A DNA stretch of 64,000 nucleotides from positions 20,860-84,859 of the forward strand of contig JAURFU010000003.1 in the NCBI GenBank assembly GCA_030834165.1. Direction: 5' to 3'. Position numbers and translations under genes: made by a program. The notes below the pieces were generated by a model. It was not told the DNA's origin and made no database searches. It saw nothing but the letters and a program-made list of their open reading frames with translations. Below are positions 1-12,390 of the stretch, piece by piece (positions within the stretch are counted from its first letter, which is position 1; each line of letters starts with the position of its first letter). Origin of the DNA: Verrucomicrobiota bacterium. Its GTDB lineage: Bacteria; Verrucomicrobiota; Verrucomicrobiia; Opitutales; UBA953.

Positions 1-170
1 GCCTCCCCCGGCACAACCATCCGCTCTTCGACCTCCCGCACTTCGCGCGCGTGTCCGACGACACGTTCATGATCGTGCTCGAGGCCCGCGATCCGCGGTT
101 CCACCTCGACGAGTCGCGCAACTTCCTCCAGTCGCTCGGCGGCCAGGAGATCACCGTCATCCGCGACTAA
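1..170 (+). CDS. actD: Alternative complex III membrane subunit ActD (DUF3341-like), 3' end only
   Basis: Open frame from window start to TAA at 168-170, reads ...PRHNHPLFDLPHFARVSDDTFMIVLEARDPRFH...; immediately precedes ActE/ActF-like genes. Confidence 0.7.
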   Translation, partial: LPRHNHPLFDLPHFARVSDDTFMIVLEARDPRFHLDESRNFLQSLGGQEITVIRD

Positions 171-180
171 TCCGCCCCCA

Positions 181-894
181 ATGACCCGTTACCTCGCATT
201 CCTCGCCGTCGCGGTCGTCGCCACGATCAGCTTCCTCGGCTTCCAGGGCAAGGTGTCCAAGGACACCCCCGTCTATGTCTTCGACGACATGGATTATCAG
301 AGCAAGTACAAGGCCCAGGGTGAGAACAAGTTCTTCGCCGACGGCCGCGACGCGCGTCCGCCCGTCGCCGGCACCGTCGCCCGCGGCAACGGACTCGAGC
401 CCCTCAAGGTCTTCTCCGCCGACTACCGTCGCGCCGAATCCCTCAACCCGTCGTTCGTCACGGGCAAGGACGCCAAGGGCGCCTTCCTCCCCGGCTTCCC
501 GGCGAAGTCCCTCAAGCTGACCAAGGGCCAGCCGCAGCCTTACGCGGTCGACGCCGCCGTCCTGAACCTCGGCCAAGCCAAGTACCGGGTCTACTGCGCC
601 GTGTGCCACGGCGACGCCGCCGACGGCAACGGCATCATGAAGGTGCGCTCCGCCCTCGAAGGCGACGTCGCCATCGTCACGATCGCCAACCTGCAGACGC
701 CCCTCATCCGCGCCTACCCGAACGGCCAGATCTTCGACGTCATCACCAACGGCAAGAACACCATGATGGGGTACGGCGACAAGCTCACCCCCGAGGAGCG
801 CTGGGCCGTCGTGGCCTACCTGCGCGCCCTGCAGCTCTCCCAGAACTGCCCGCCCGAACTCGTCCCCGCCGCCGTGAAGGCCCAAATCAAGTAA
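181..894 (+). CDS. actE: Alternative complex III mono-heme cytochrome c subunit ActE
   Basis: CAVCH heme-binding motif, N-terminal signal/anchor, position between ActD and ActF. Confidence 0.8.
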   Translation: MTRYLAFLAVAVVATISFLGFQGKVSKDTPVYVFDDMDYQSKYKAQGENKFFADGRDARPPVAGTVARGNGLEPLKVFSADYRRAESLNPSFVTGKDAKGAFLPGFPAKSLKLTKGQPQPYAVDAAVLNLGQAKYRVYCAVCHGDAADGNGIMKVRSALEGDVAIVTIANLQTPLIRAYPNGQIFDVITNGKNTMMGYGDKLTPEERWAVVAYLRALQLSQNCPPELVPAAVKAQIK

Positions 895-901
895 TCCGTC
901 C

Positions 902-2165
<1,264 letters not shown>

Positions 2166-2173
<8 letters not shown>

Positions 2174-2936
2174 CCATTCTTCCTCCGGGAGGCGCCCGCT
2201 GATCCCCGGCCAGATCGCCGTCTGGCTCGGCGTCGTCTCCCTCGTCGCCGCCGGGTTGATCGTGACCGGCTACTCCTACCTCGCCGTCCGTCAGGGACCG
2301 ACCGACGACGCCCTCCGCCGCCAGGCCCAGAAGGACCTGCGCGCCGAGACCGCCAAGAAGGCGCAGGCCCTCCTCTCCGAGCCGGCCCGCAATTCCGACG
2401 GCACCTACCGCATCCCGCTCAAGGATGCCGTCGCGCTCGTCGCCAAGGACCCCAAGGTCATCGCCAAGCTCCAGGCCGCCGCCGGTCCCGCTCCGGCTCC
2501 CGCCGCCGCGCCTGTCGCCGCTCCCGTCGCCAAGGCCGGCGCCTTCGTCAAGGCCGACCCCGAGCAGATGAAGCGCGGCGCCGCCGTCTACGCCCGCACC
2601 TGCATCGCCTGCCACCAGCCGACCGGCATGGGCCTGCCTCCCGTCTTCCCGCCGCTCGCCAACGCCCCGATCGTCGTGGGTAATCCCGAGCTGCCGGTGA
2701 AGTTCATCCTCCAGGGCCTGATGGGTCCGATCACCGTCAACGGCATGACCTACAACAGCATGATGCCGCCGGTCGCCGGTGTCTCCGACGCCGACATCGC
2801 CGACGTCCTCACCTATGTCCGTCAGAGCTTCGGCAACCAGGGCAACCCGGTCACCACCGATCAGGTCAAGGCCATCCGCGCCGCCAACGCCGCCCGCACG
2901 GCTCCTTGGACCACCGCCGAACTCGGCCTCAAATAA
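2166..2936 (+). CDS. Membrane-anchored c-type cytochrome
   Basis: N-terminal TM, Ala/Pro linker, CIACH motif and YNSMMPP Met-ligand region; overlaps actF by 8 nt. Confidence 0.85.
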
Positions 2937-2953
2937 TCCCTCAACCTTTTCCG

Positions 2954-4399
2954 ATGACCCAGGATAATCATTCCGGCCGCCCGCAGGGCCGTCCTCCCGA
3001 AGGAGACGGTCGCGTCTCGCGCGTCGAGGCTTCGCTCCGCGGCCCCTTCCTCCTCTTCTTCGTCTCCGCCGTCGTCTGGCTTCTCGCCGCTTCGGTGCTC
3101 GGCGTGATCGCCGCGCTCGACCTTGGTTCGCTCCAGGGCGGGGTCTTCCGCGATTGCCCGTGGTTCACGCCCGGTCGCGTCGCCGCCGCCCAGCAGGGAC
3201 TCTTCGTCTACGGCTGGGGCTTCAACGCCTTCTTCGCCCTCAACCTCTGGCTGCTCTCGCAGCTCGGTCGTTTCGAGTTCCGCAACGGCTGGCTGGCCCA
3301 GCTCGGCGGCGTGGCTTGGAACCTCGCGCTGACCTACGGCGTCGTCCGCGTCTTCGCCGGTGAGCTGAGCGGCTTCCGCCTCCTCGACTTCCCGCGTGAG
3401 GTCGGCCCCGTCCTCGCCGTCGCCTTCCTGCTGGCCGGTTTCTGGCCGATCGTCGCGTTCGCGCGCCGTCCGACGGGACACACGTTCGCCTCCCAGTGGT
3501 TCGTGGTCGGCGCATCGTTCGCCTTCCCGCTCTTCTACCTGCTGGCCCAGCTCCTCGTCCTCTGGCAGCCCGCTTCCGGCGTGGTCCAGGCGATCGCGCA
3601 CAGCTGGTTCGTCGCGAACCTCCTGCAGCTCTGGTTCGGCGCCTCGGCCCTCGCCGCGATCTACTACTTCCTGCCGAAGGTGCTCGAGCGCACGCTGACC
3701 GGCTACTACCTCGCCCCGGTCGCCTTCTGGACCTTCTTCCTCTTCGCCGGCTGGACCGGCCCGGCCGCCCTCGTGGGCTCGCCCGTCCCGCTCTGGCTCC
3801 AGTCGACCGGCGTCGTCGCCGCCGCGATGATGCTCATCCCGGTCATCATCATCGCCATCAACGTCCACGGCACGCTCTTCACGCAGGGCGGCTGGACCCG
3901 CGCCTGGAACGACACGACGCTGCGCTTCGTCAGCTTCGGGGCCGCCGCGTTCACCCTCGCCGGCCTCCTCGGCGGCGTCTTCGCCTTCCGCGCTCCGAGC
4001 GCTTTGGTCCGCTTCACCTCCTTCGGCGCCGGCCTCGAGCAGCTGCTGGTCTATGGCTGCGCCACGATGGTGCTCTTCGGCGCGAGCTACTTCGTGCTGC
4101 CTCGCCTCACCGGCGCGCTCTGGCCCTCGGCCAAGCTCGTCCATGTGCACTTCTGGGCCACCGCGCTCGGCTTCGTCGGCGCGCTCGTCGCCTGGCTGGT
4201 CGGCGGCTGGCAGACCGGCCAGCTCCTCGCCGACCCGGCCGTCGCCTACGCCGACGTCCTCCGCGCCGAGTCTTCCTGGTTCTTCATGCTGACGATTTCC
4301 GCGGTGCTGCTCCTCGTGGGACACGTCGCCTTCGCCCTCAACGCCTTCGGCATGATCCTCAAATCTTCCGCTCCGGCCGCTTCCGGCCGTCACGACTAA
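2954..4399 (+). CDS. cbb3-type oxidase subunit I (CcoN)-like membrane protein lacking canonical heme/CuB histidines
   Basis: ATG at 2954; CcoN-like landmarks (RVAAAQQ...GFNAFFA, ANLL...AAIYYFLPK, AGWTGPAALV, LVHVHFWATALG) with His ligands replaced. Confidence 0.8.
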   Translation: MTQDNHSGRPQGRPPEGDGRVSRVEASLRGPFLLFFVSAVVWLLAASVLGVIAALDLGSLQGGVFRDCPWFTPGRVAAAQQGLFVYGWGFNAFFALNLWLLSQLGRFEFRNGWLAQLGGVAWNLALTYGVVRVFAGELSGFRLLDFPREVGPVLAVAFLLAGFWPIVAFARRPTGHTFASQWFVVGASFAFPLFYLLAQLLVLWQPASGVVQAIAHSWFVANLLQLWFGASALAAIYYFLPKVLERTLTGYYLAPVAFWTFFLFAGWTGPAALVGSPVPLWLQSTGVVAAAMMLIPVIIIAINVHGTLFTQGGWTRAWNDTTLRFVSFGAAAFTLAGLLGGVFAFRAPSALVRFTSFGAGLEQLLVYGCATMVLFGASYFVLPRLTGALWPSAKLVHVHFWATALGFVGALVAWLVGGWQTGQLLADPAVAYADVLRAESSWFFMLTISAVLLLVGHVAFALNAFGMILKSSAPAASGRHD

Positions 4400-4412
4400 C
4401 CGGACCCCCACC

Positions 4413-4937
4413 ATGAAGAACCTCAACACTCTCCTGGCCGGCGTCTTCCTCGCCGTCGCGCTGCCTTTCGGGGCGCTCGTGCTCAGCGGTCAGTCCCAGC
4501 TCGGCGGCCTCGGTCGCGCGGCCGGCGAAGAAGGCGGCGCGCTCTTCCCCTCCCGCGAACCCGGGCAGGCCGTCCAAGGCCGAGCCGTCTACGTCTCCCT
4601 AGGTTGCGTCAGCTGCCACACCCAGCAGGTCCGTCCGGCGGGGCAGGGCAGCGACATCGCCCGCGGCTTCGGCGTCCGTCCTTCCGTCGCCCGCGACTAC
4701 GCCCTGCAGCCGCAGGTGCTGCTCGGCGAGCGTCGTCTGGGACCTGATCTCGCTAACTACGGCGCGCGTTCGTCCAAGATCAACGTCGAGACCCTCCTGA
4801 CCGATCCCGCTTCCAGCGGAGCGGCCTGGCATCCTTCCTACCGCTTCGTCGACGCCGCGCAGCGCGCGGCCCTCGTGGCCTACCTGAAATCCCTCCGCCA
4901 GGATTATCCCTCGCCGGAAGCCAAATTGAAGAAGTGA
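4413..4937 (+). CDS. CcoO-like mono-heme cytochrome c
   Basis: GRAVYVSLGCVSCHTQQVRP and LGPDLANYGAR resemble CcoO GRDIY..GC..CHSQ.IRP and GPDLARVGGR. Confidence 0.82.
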   Translation: MKNLNTLLAGVFLAVALPFGALVLSGQSQLGGLGRAAGEEGGALFPSREPGQAVQGRAVYVSLGCVSCHTQQVRPAGQGSDIARGFGVRPSVARDYALQPQVLLGERRLGPDLANYGARSSKINVETLLTDPASSGAAWHPSYRFVDAAQRAALVAYLKSLRQDYPSPEAKLKK

Positions 4938-4941
4938 ACCC

Positions 4942-5625
4942 ATGAACGACCGTAACCGTCATTCCGATAGCAACCGCCCGCGCCGGGGTCCTTCCGGCTC
5001 CGAAGGCCCCTCCGACGGGCGCCTGGTGGAGGTTCACGCCCAGCTCTCCCGCGACAAGGACGAGCCGGCCGAGGGTTTCTCCCTCACGCCGATCTTCATC
5101 GTCTTCCTCTTCTGCGGATTCGGCTTCTGGGCCGGCGTCTACCTCACCAAAAACGCCGGCGGTTTCTCGGCCTCGGCCTTCGACCTCGACGCCCCCAAGG
5201 CCGTCGTGGGCGGGGGTCCCGTGGTCTTCGAACCCGACGTCGCCAAGGGAGAGCAGCTCTTCCTCGCGAACTGCGCGGCCTGTCACCAGGCCACCGGTCT
5301 CGGCGTCCCGGGCGCCTTCCCGCCGCTCGCCAAGTCCGCCTGGGTCGCCGGCGCCGAAGATCGCCTCATCAAGGCCATCCTCGCCGGTCTCGCCGGTGAG
5401 ATCGAGGTCAACGGCGTGAAGTATAACGGCAACATGCCGAACATCGGGGCCGGTCTCAAGGACGCCCAGATCGCCCATATCGCCACCTACGTCCGACAGG
5501 CCTGGGGCAACACCGGCGAGCCCGTCATGGACACCAAGGTCGCCGAAGTCCGCAAGGCCATCGGCAACCGCGCCCAGTACGTTCCGGCCGACCTGCTCAA
5601 GGAGCATCCGCTCGAGACCAAGTAA
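4942..5625 (+). CDS. Membrane-anchored c-type cytochrome (CcoP-position gene)
   Basis: Single TM, CAACHQATGLG heme motif, YNGNMP Met-ligand region. Confidence 0.85.
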   Translation: MNDRNRHSDSNRPRRGPSGSEGPSDGRLVEVHAQLSRDKDEPAEGFSLTPIFIVFLFCGFGFWAGVYLTKNAGGFSASAFDLDAPKAVVGGGPVVFEPDVAKGEQLFLANCAACHQATGLGVPGAFPPLAKSAWVAGAEDRLIKAILAGLAGEIEVNGVKYNGNMPNIGAGLKDAQIAHIATYVRQAWGNTGEPVMDTKVAEVRKAIGNRAQYVPADLLKEHPLETK

Positions 5626-5647
5626 GCCGGCGCCGTCCGCCGCCGAC

Positions 5648-5681
5648 AAAAAAGGCCCGGGAGCGATCCCGGGCCTTTCTA
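5648..5681. terminator. Bidirectional rho-independent terminator
   Basis: AAAGGCCCGGG-AGCGAT-CCCGGGCCTTT hairpin between convergent cytochrome gene and trxA. Confidence 0.85.
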
Positions 5682-5702
5682 TTGGGGCTTACGCCAGCCG
5701 GA

Positions 5703-6032
5703 TCAGGCGTGCTTCTTGATGAAGGCGGCGATGTCGCCCTTCGGGCGCGCGCCGACCATCTTGTCCACCACGACGCCGTTCTTGAAGAGGAAGAGGGCGG
5801 GGATGGAGTTCACGCCAAGCTGCTGGGCGAGTGCCTGGTTGGTGTCGACGTCGACCTTGGCGATCTGGACGGTGCCGTTCATCTCGGCGGCGAGCTGGTC
5901 GAGCACGGGGCCGATCTGCTTGCATGGGCCGCACCAGGTGGCCCAGAAGTCCACCAGCACGGGGACGGTCGAAGCCTTGATGGTGGCTTCGAAGTTGTTG
6001 TTGTCGAGATGAGCGATGAGGTCGGAGGCCAT
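5703..6032 (-). CDS. trxA: Thioredoxin
   Basis: VDFWATWCGPCKQIGPVLDQLA active site, 109 aa. Confidence 0.95.
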   Translation of the reverse strand: MASDLIAHLDNNNFEATIKASTVPVLVDFWATWCGPCKQIGPVLDQLAAEMNGTVQIAKVDVDTNQALAQQLGVNSIPALFLFKNGVVVDKMVGARPKGDIAAFIKKHA

Positions 6033-6043
6033 GGGAGAGTCGG

Positions 6044-6406
6044 TTAACCTTTGGATTTCACGAAGAGCTCGATCGTGAGGAGGACCGCGCCCGCGAGCGA
6101 AGCGGCGAGGGCGAGGAGGTCAAACGACACGGCGAGTTTGCCCACCGAGCGGTTGGCCGGGGTGGTGGCCGGGCGAGGCGCGGCGACCGGGGCCGGAATC
6201 GGCGCGGCGGCCGTCGGGGCGGGCGGCGGAGGAATCGGCGCGCCTGCCGTCGGGGCGGGCGGCGGAGGCACGGGCGCACCTTCGTTGGCGACCGGCGAAA
6301 CAGGCTTGGTCAGCTTGAGCTTCGGAGCGCTCGGCGCGGAGTTTTCTCCTTCCGGCGCAGGCGGGGGAGGAGGCGGAGGAGGAGGAGGGGGCAGCTCGTT
6401 GCTCAT
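6044..6406 (-). CDS. Proline-rich protein with C-terminal TM segment
   Basis: ORF MSNELPPPPPPPPPPPAPEG..., repeated PPPPAPTA units, C-terminal hydrophobic segment LLALAASLAGAVLLTIELFV. Confidence 0.65.
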   Translation of the reverse strand: MSNELPPPPPPPPPPPAPEGENSAPSAPKLKLTKPVSPVANEGAPVPPPPAPTAGAPIPPPPAPTAAAPIPAPVAAPRPATTPANRSVGKLAVSFDLLALAASLAGAVLLTIELFVKSKG

Positions 6407-6470
6407 TGGGGAGAGGCAGTCAAATCCTGCGAAAGAGGTGAGTCAATCCGTCTGTGGCTCCATTTTGAGC

Positions 6471-6716
6471 TCAAGCACCGCGGTCGTGCTTGCGCAACAG
6501 GTCGGCCAGTTCCTCCGGCCGGGCATCGGCGATGGTCCGGCCTTTACGGCTCAGGTCTTCCGATGTCTTGATGACCGTCTCCGTCATGCGCTCATGCGTC
6601 TCCTCGGAGCCCCCGACCAAAGAGAACCCATCTCCTCGGGTGATGCGTTTGTGCTGGTCGGTCGCGTCCAGCCCGAGTCCGAGCAGGCGGTTAGAGGGGC
6701 GCTTCGCGCTGGCCAT
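6471..6716 (-). CDS. Small hypothetical protein (81 aa)
   Basis: ORF with plausible composition, no family recognised. Confidence 0.45.
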   Translation of the reverse strand: MASAKRPSNRLLGLGLDATDQHKRITRGDGFSLVGGSEETHERMTETVIKTSEDLSRKGRTIADARPEELADLLRKHDRGA

Positions 6717-6759
6717 GCCTGCAATCTGACCGCTTCGGGGGTGATTTCAAGCCTGACGC

Positions 6760-7620
6760 TTACTCGGCGTCGCCGGCCGGCTGGTCAAACTCCGAGCCTC
6801 CTTCCAAGGCTTCGCCGGCGTTGGGAGCCGAGTCGGGCTCGGACTTGGTGCAGTTGATCTCCGCGAAGGAGGCGTCCTGCTCCAATTTGAGCTTACCCAG
6901 GCGCGCGAGCTCGAGGCAGGCGAGGAAGGTGGCGACCAAGAACCCCACGGTCGGGCGTTCGGGCAGCAGGCTGGTGAAGACGAACGTCGGCTCGGTCTCG
7001 AGGCGGGCCAGGATGGTCTCCATGCGGTCGGAGACCGTGACGGTTTCCGTGGAGATGTTGCCCGGCTGGATGCGTTCGGCGAGGCGGCGCAGGACCAGGT
7101 TGAAGGTGTTCCAGAGTTCGATCCGGTCGGCCTTGGCGACCGGTCGGACGACCGCGTCGTCGCCCTGCGGCTGGATGACATGGCGTCCGAGCAGGCCTTG
7201 GCGGTCGTCGACGAGGCCGCGGATGATCGCGGCGGTCTCCTTGACGCGCTTATATTGGATGAGCTGCTGGACGAGCGCCCAACGCGGGTCCTGGCCTTCG
7301 TCGGCGGCCGCGACTTCCTCCTCGGGCCGGCTTTCGACAGGCAGGAGCATGCGGCTCTTGATGTACATCAGCGTGGCCGCCATGACGAAGAAGTCGCCGG
7401 CGAGCTCGAGGTTATCCTTCTCCTGCGTGCGCAGGACCTCGAGGTACTGCTGGGTGACCTTCTCGATCGGGATGTCGTAGATATCGATCTCGTTCTTGCG
7501 GATCAGGAAGAGCAGCAGGTCCAGCGGGCCTTCGAAGACGTCGAGGCGGATCGGCAGGTCCGGCGGCGGCAGGATGCCGTCCGCGGGAACCGAAGGAGAG
7601 TCTGGAGGGGTGTCCGTCAC
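6760..7620 (-). CDS. scpA: Segregation and condensation protein A
   Basis: IRLDVFEGPLDLLLFLIRKNEIDIYDIPIEKVTQQYL is characteristic of ScpA. Confidence 0.93.
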   Translation of the reverse strand: MTDTPPDSPSVPADGILPPPDLPIRLDVFEGPLDLLLFLIRKNEIDIYDIPIEKVTQQYLEVLRTQEKDNLELAGDFFVMAATLMYIKSRMLLPVESRPEEEVAAADEGQDPRWALVQQLIQYKRVKETAAIIRGLVDDRQGLLGRHVIQPQGDDAVVRPVAKADRIELWNTFNLVLRRLAERIQPGNISTETVTVSDRMETILARLETEPTFVFTSLLPERPTVGFLVATFLACLELARLGKLKLEQDASFAEINCTKSEPDSAPNAGEALEGGSEFDQPAGDAE

Positions 7621-7623
7621 GGC

Positions 7624-9789
7624 TCAGAACTTGAACAATCTCACTCGCAGGTGGAAGCCCAATGAGCTGATGCCCCGGTTGATCGGGTCCATGCGCTTAT
7701 TCACCCCGTATTCGAGTTCCCAGGAGTTGCCGATGCGCTGGATCAAGCCCGCCCAGAGCAGGGTGGTCTGGTCCAGCCGGGCGTCGTAATTCAGGCCGGA
7801 GACGAGGCTGTAGACGGAGTTGAGTCGGACCCGGCCGTCCCAGACCAGCTGGCGGGCCTGCGTGGCCTGGTTGAGCTCGACCCAGCTGAAGGAAGTGCGC
7901 CAGAAGTCGCCTGAGTTGAGGGCGATCGACTGGAGGGACTCGCGGGCCGCGCCGCCCCCGTTGGGTACGCGCGCCGCGGAAGTGATCGTGACCCAGGAGG
8001 CGGGGCTGAAGCTGAGCGAGCCGAGCAGGTCGGTGCGGCCGGTCTCGGCGTCCGTGGGACCTTGGCGCCAATCGGTGAAGAGGTCCGCGCGCAGCAGTTC
8101 GCGCGAGCCGAGCACGGCGTCGCGGGTCTCGACGGTGTTGCGGAGGCCGAAGCGCATCGCCTGGCGGTCGGTGGTCGAGGCGGCGTCGAGACGGTCCGCG
8201 AGGTCGAGTTCCTCGAGCACGGAGACTGAGACGGCGCGCTGGGTCATGGGGACGACCCCGACCTCGCGGTCGGCGCCCGGCATGACGCGATATTGGAAGA
8301 GAGGCCGCACGCTGTGGCGGATGCCGTCGATATGCCAGGCGGGAGCGTCCGCGGACCAGGTGCCGGTGAAGAGTCCTTCGACGTCGAAGCCGGCCTGGCC
8401 GATCACCTTGGTGGCCGCGCCCTCGCCGTTGAGTCCGTCGGACCACGCGGTGGTGCGCACGCCTGCGACCGGGCGGAAGGTCAGCCAATCGCCGGCGACC
8501 AGGCTGCGGCTGAAGCCGTAATAGCCGTCGACGCGCGCCGCGGACCAGGTGTCGGCGGAAAGGGTCGCGGCCTGGAAGCTGGCCAGCGGCAGCTCGGCCG
8601 ACGGGCGTTCGGTGAAGTAGCCGACGCTCAGGAAAGCACGTCGAGACCAGCCGTCGGCGCCGGGGATCGTCGTCGGCAGGTCATAGCGGAATTCCGGGAG
8701 ACGTTGCACGACGTCCTGGTAATTGTCCGCCTTGGCGGTCAGCGAGGCCGAGAGATAGCCGCCATCGAGCGGGCGGACGACTTCGAGGTTGAGCTGGGGG
8801 TTGCCGGCCTGCCCGATCAGCATGGGACGGAAGTAGCGCAGGACGTCGGGGTCCGTCTGGGCGAAGACGTTGCCGGCGATCTCGACGCCGTCCTGCGTGC
8901 GTCCGTTGATTTCGCCCGTGAGGAAGGCGCGCTGCGAGTCAGGCAGACGACCGAAGAGGTCCGCGACAGGCGTGGCTTGGTCGTCGATCCAGCCGCTCTG
9001 CATCCGGCCTTTCCAAATCGTGCCGGCGCCCGGCGTACGCGTGTTGTCGAAGCGCAGGGCCGGTCCGACGAGGATGCCGGAGGTGCTGTAGTAGTCGAGG
9101 AGGCCGCCGACCGAGAGGGAGGGCGAGACGCGCGTGAGGATCGTCGAGCGCAGGAAGCGCCCCTGCTTGTCCTCGCTGCCCGTGTTGAGCATGATCTCGT
9201 AGGGGAAGTCGAGGCCTTGCTGGCCGTAATAGGGCAGATTGAAGAGCGGCACGCCGGCGGCGTAAGCGGTGGCGCTCCGCAGCGAGAGGTGGTCCTCCTT
9301 CTCGACGTAGGAAGCTTCGTCGATCCTCAGGTGCATGCCGGCCGCGGAGGGCTCGTTGTTCCAGACGCGCACGCCCTTGATCTGCCTATCGCCTTTGACG
9401 ATGCGCAGGGACTCGGCGGTGAAGTAGACGGGAGAGCGTCCGAAGCGCACGTCGGTGGCTTCGATGACGTCGGCGCGCGGGTCGATGGTGACCTTGGCGC
9501 CGAGGATGCGGAGGCTCTTGGTCGCGTAGGTGACTTCGCCCTCGGCGACGATCACGCCCGTGCGGTAATCAAGGCGGAGCTTCTTCGCGGAAAGGAAGCT
9601 GTCGTTGCTGCGCAGCTGGGCGTTGGTGGCGACGACGACCTTCCCGCCTTCCTCGGAGGCGTAGCTGTCGGCCTCGATGTTGGGCTGGCCGGGCAGGGGG
9701 GCGGAGGCCTTCCGCGCCGGTTCGGCGGCCATGGCCGCCACGGTCAGGGAGAGGCTTGCGGCGATGATCCAGAAGCGACGGCCAGGCAT
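7624..9789 (-). CDS. lptD: LPS assembly protein LptD (OstA-like)
   Basis: Signal peptide, OstA-like N-terminal domain, then beta-barrel-like C-terminus ending LRVRLFKF; 721 aa. Confidence 0.82.
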   Translation of the reverse strand: MPGRRFWIIAASLSLTVAAMAAEPARKASAPLPGQPNIEADSYASEEGGKVVVATNAQLRSNDSFLSAKKLRLDYRTGVIVAEGEVTYATKSLRILGAKVTIDPRADVIEATDVRFGRSPVYFTAESLRIVKGDRQIKGVRVWNNEPSAAGMHLRIDEASYVEKEDHLSLRSATAYAAGVPLFNLPYYGQQGLDFPYEIMLNTGSEDKQGRFLRSTILTRVSPSLSVGGLLDYYSTSGILVGPALRFDNTRTPGAGTIWKGRMQSGWIDDQATPVADLFGRLPDSQRAFLTGEINGRTQDGVEIAGNVFAQTDPDVLRYFRPMLIGQAGNPQLNLEVVRPLDGGYLSASLTAKADNYQDVVQRLPEFRYDLPTTIPGADGWSRRAFLSVGYFTERPSAELPLASFQAATLSADTWSAARVDGYYGFSRSLVAGDWLTFRPVAGVRTTAWSDGLNGEGAATKVIGQAGFDVEGLFTGTWSADAPAWHIDGIRHSVRPLFQYRVMPGADREVGVVPMTQRAVSVSVLEELDLADRLDAASTTDRQAMRFGLRNTVETRDAVLGSRELLRADLFTDWRQGPTDAETGRTDLLGSLSFSPASWVTITSAARVPNGGGAARESLQSIALNSGDFWRTSFSWVELNQATQARQLVWDGRVRLNSVYSLVSGLNYDARLDQTTLLWAGLIQRIGNSWELEYGVNKRMDPINRGISSLGFHLRVRLFKF

Positions 9790-9879
9790 CCGCCGAGAGT
9801 TGTCGCTCCGGGATTTCCCTCAAGGTTTTTCGGGTAATGAGCGCTTGCCGACCCTCGGGCGGGCGTGGAGTCTTCCGGG

Positions 9880-12078
<2,199 letters not shown>

Positions 12079-12080
12079 GC

Positions 12081-12386
12081 ATGGCCCGTTCCGAACTCTT
12101 CCGCCGCCACGTCGCGGCCGATCCTGCGAACCCGCTCTTCCGTTTCTCGCTCGGTCAGGCGCTCTTCGCCGAAGGCGACGCCGCGGGCGCCGTCGAGCAT
12201 CTCCGCCTCGCCGCGGCTTCCAAGGCCGACTGGATGATGCCGCGCATCCTGCTCGGCAAGAGCCTGCTGGCCGCGGGCGATCAGGCCGGCGCCAAGGTCG
12301 CCTTCGCGGACGCGCTCGCCCTTGCCGTGTCGCAGGGCCACGAGGAGCCGGAGGCGGAACTGCGCGCGCTGCTCGCGACGCTCTGA
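12081..12386 (+). CDS. Small TPR-like protein
   Basis: LFRFSLGQALFAEGDAAGAVEHLRLAA...LLGKSLLAAGDQAGAKVAFADAL helical repeat pattern. Confidence 0.65.
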   Translation: MARSELFRRHVAADPANPLFRFSLGQALFAEGDAAGAVEHLRLAAASKADWMMPRILLGKSLLAAGDQAGAKVAFADALALAVSQGHEEPEAELRALLATL

Positions 12387-12390
12387 GCGT

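Noticed and set aside
2954-4399. CcoN-like gene as a pseudogene or sequencing error
   Set aside because: The full-length frame is intact and substitutions fall exactly at ligand positions as in-frame replacements, not frameshifts.
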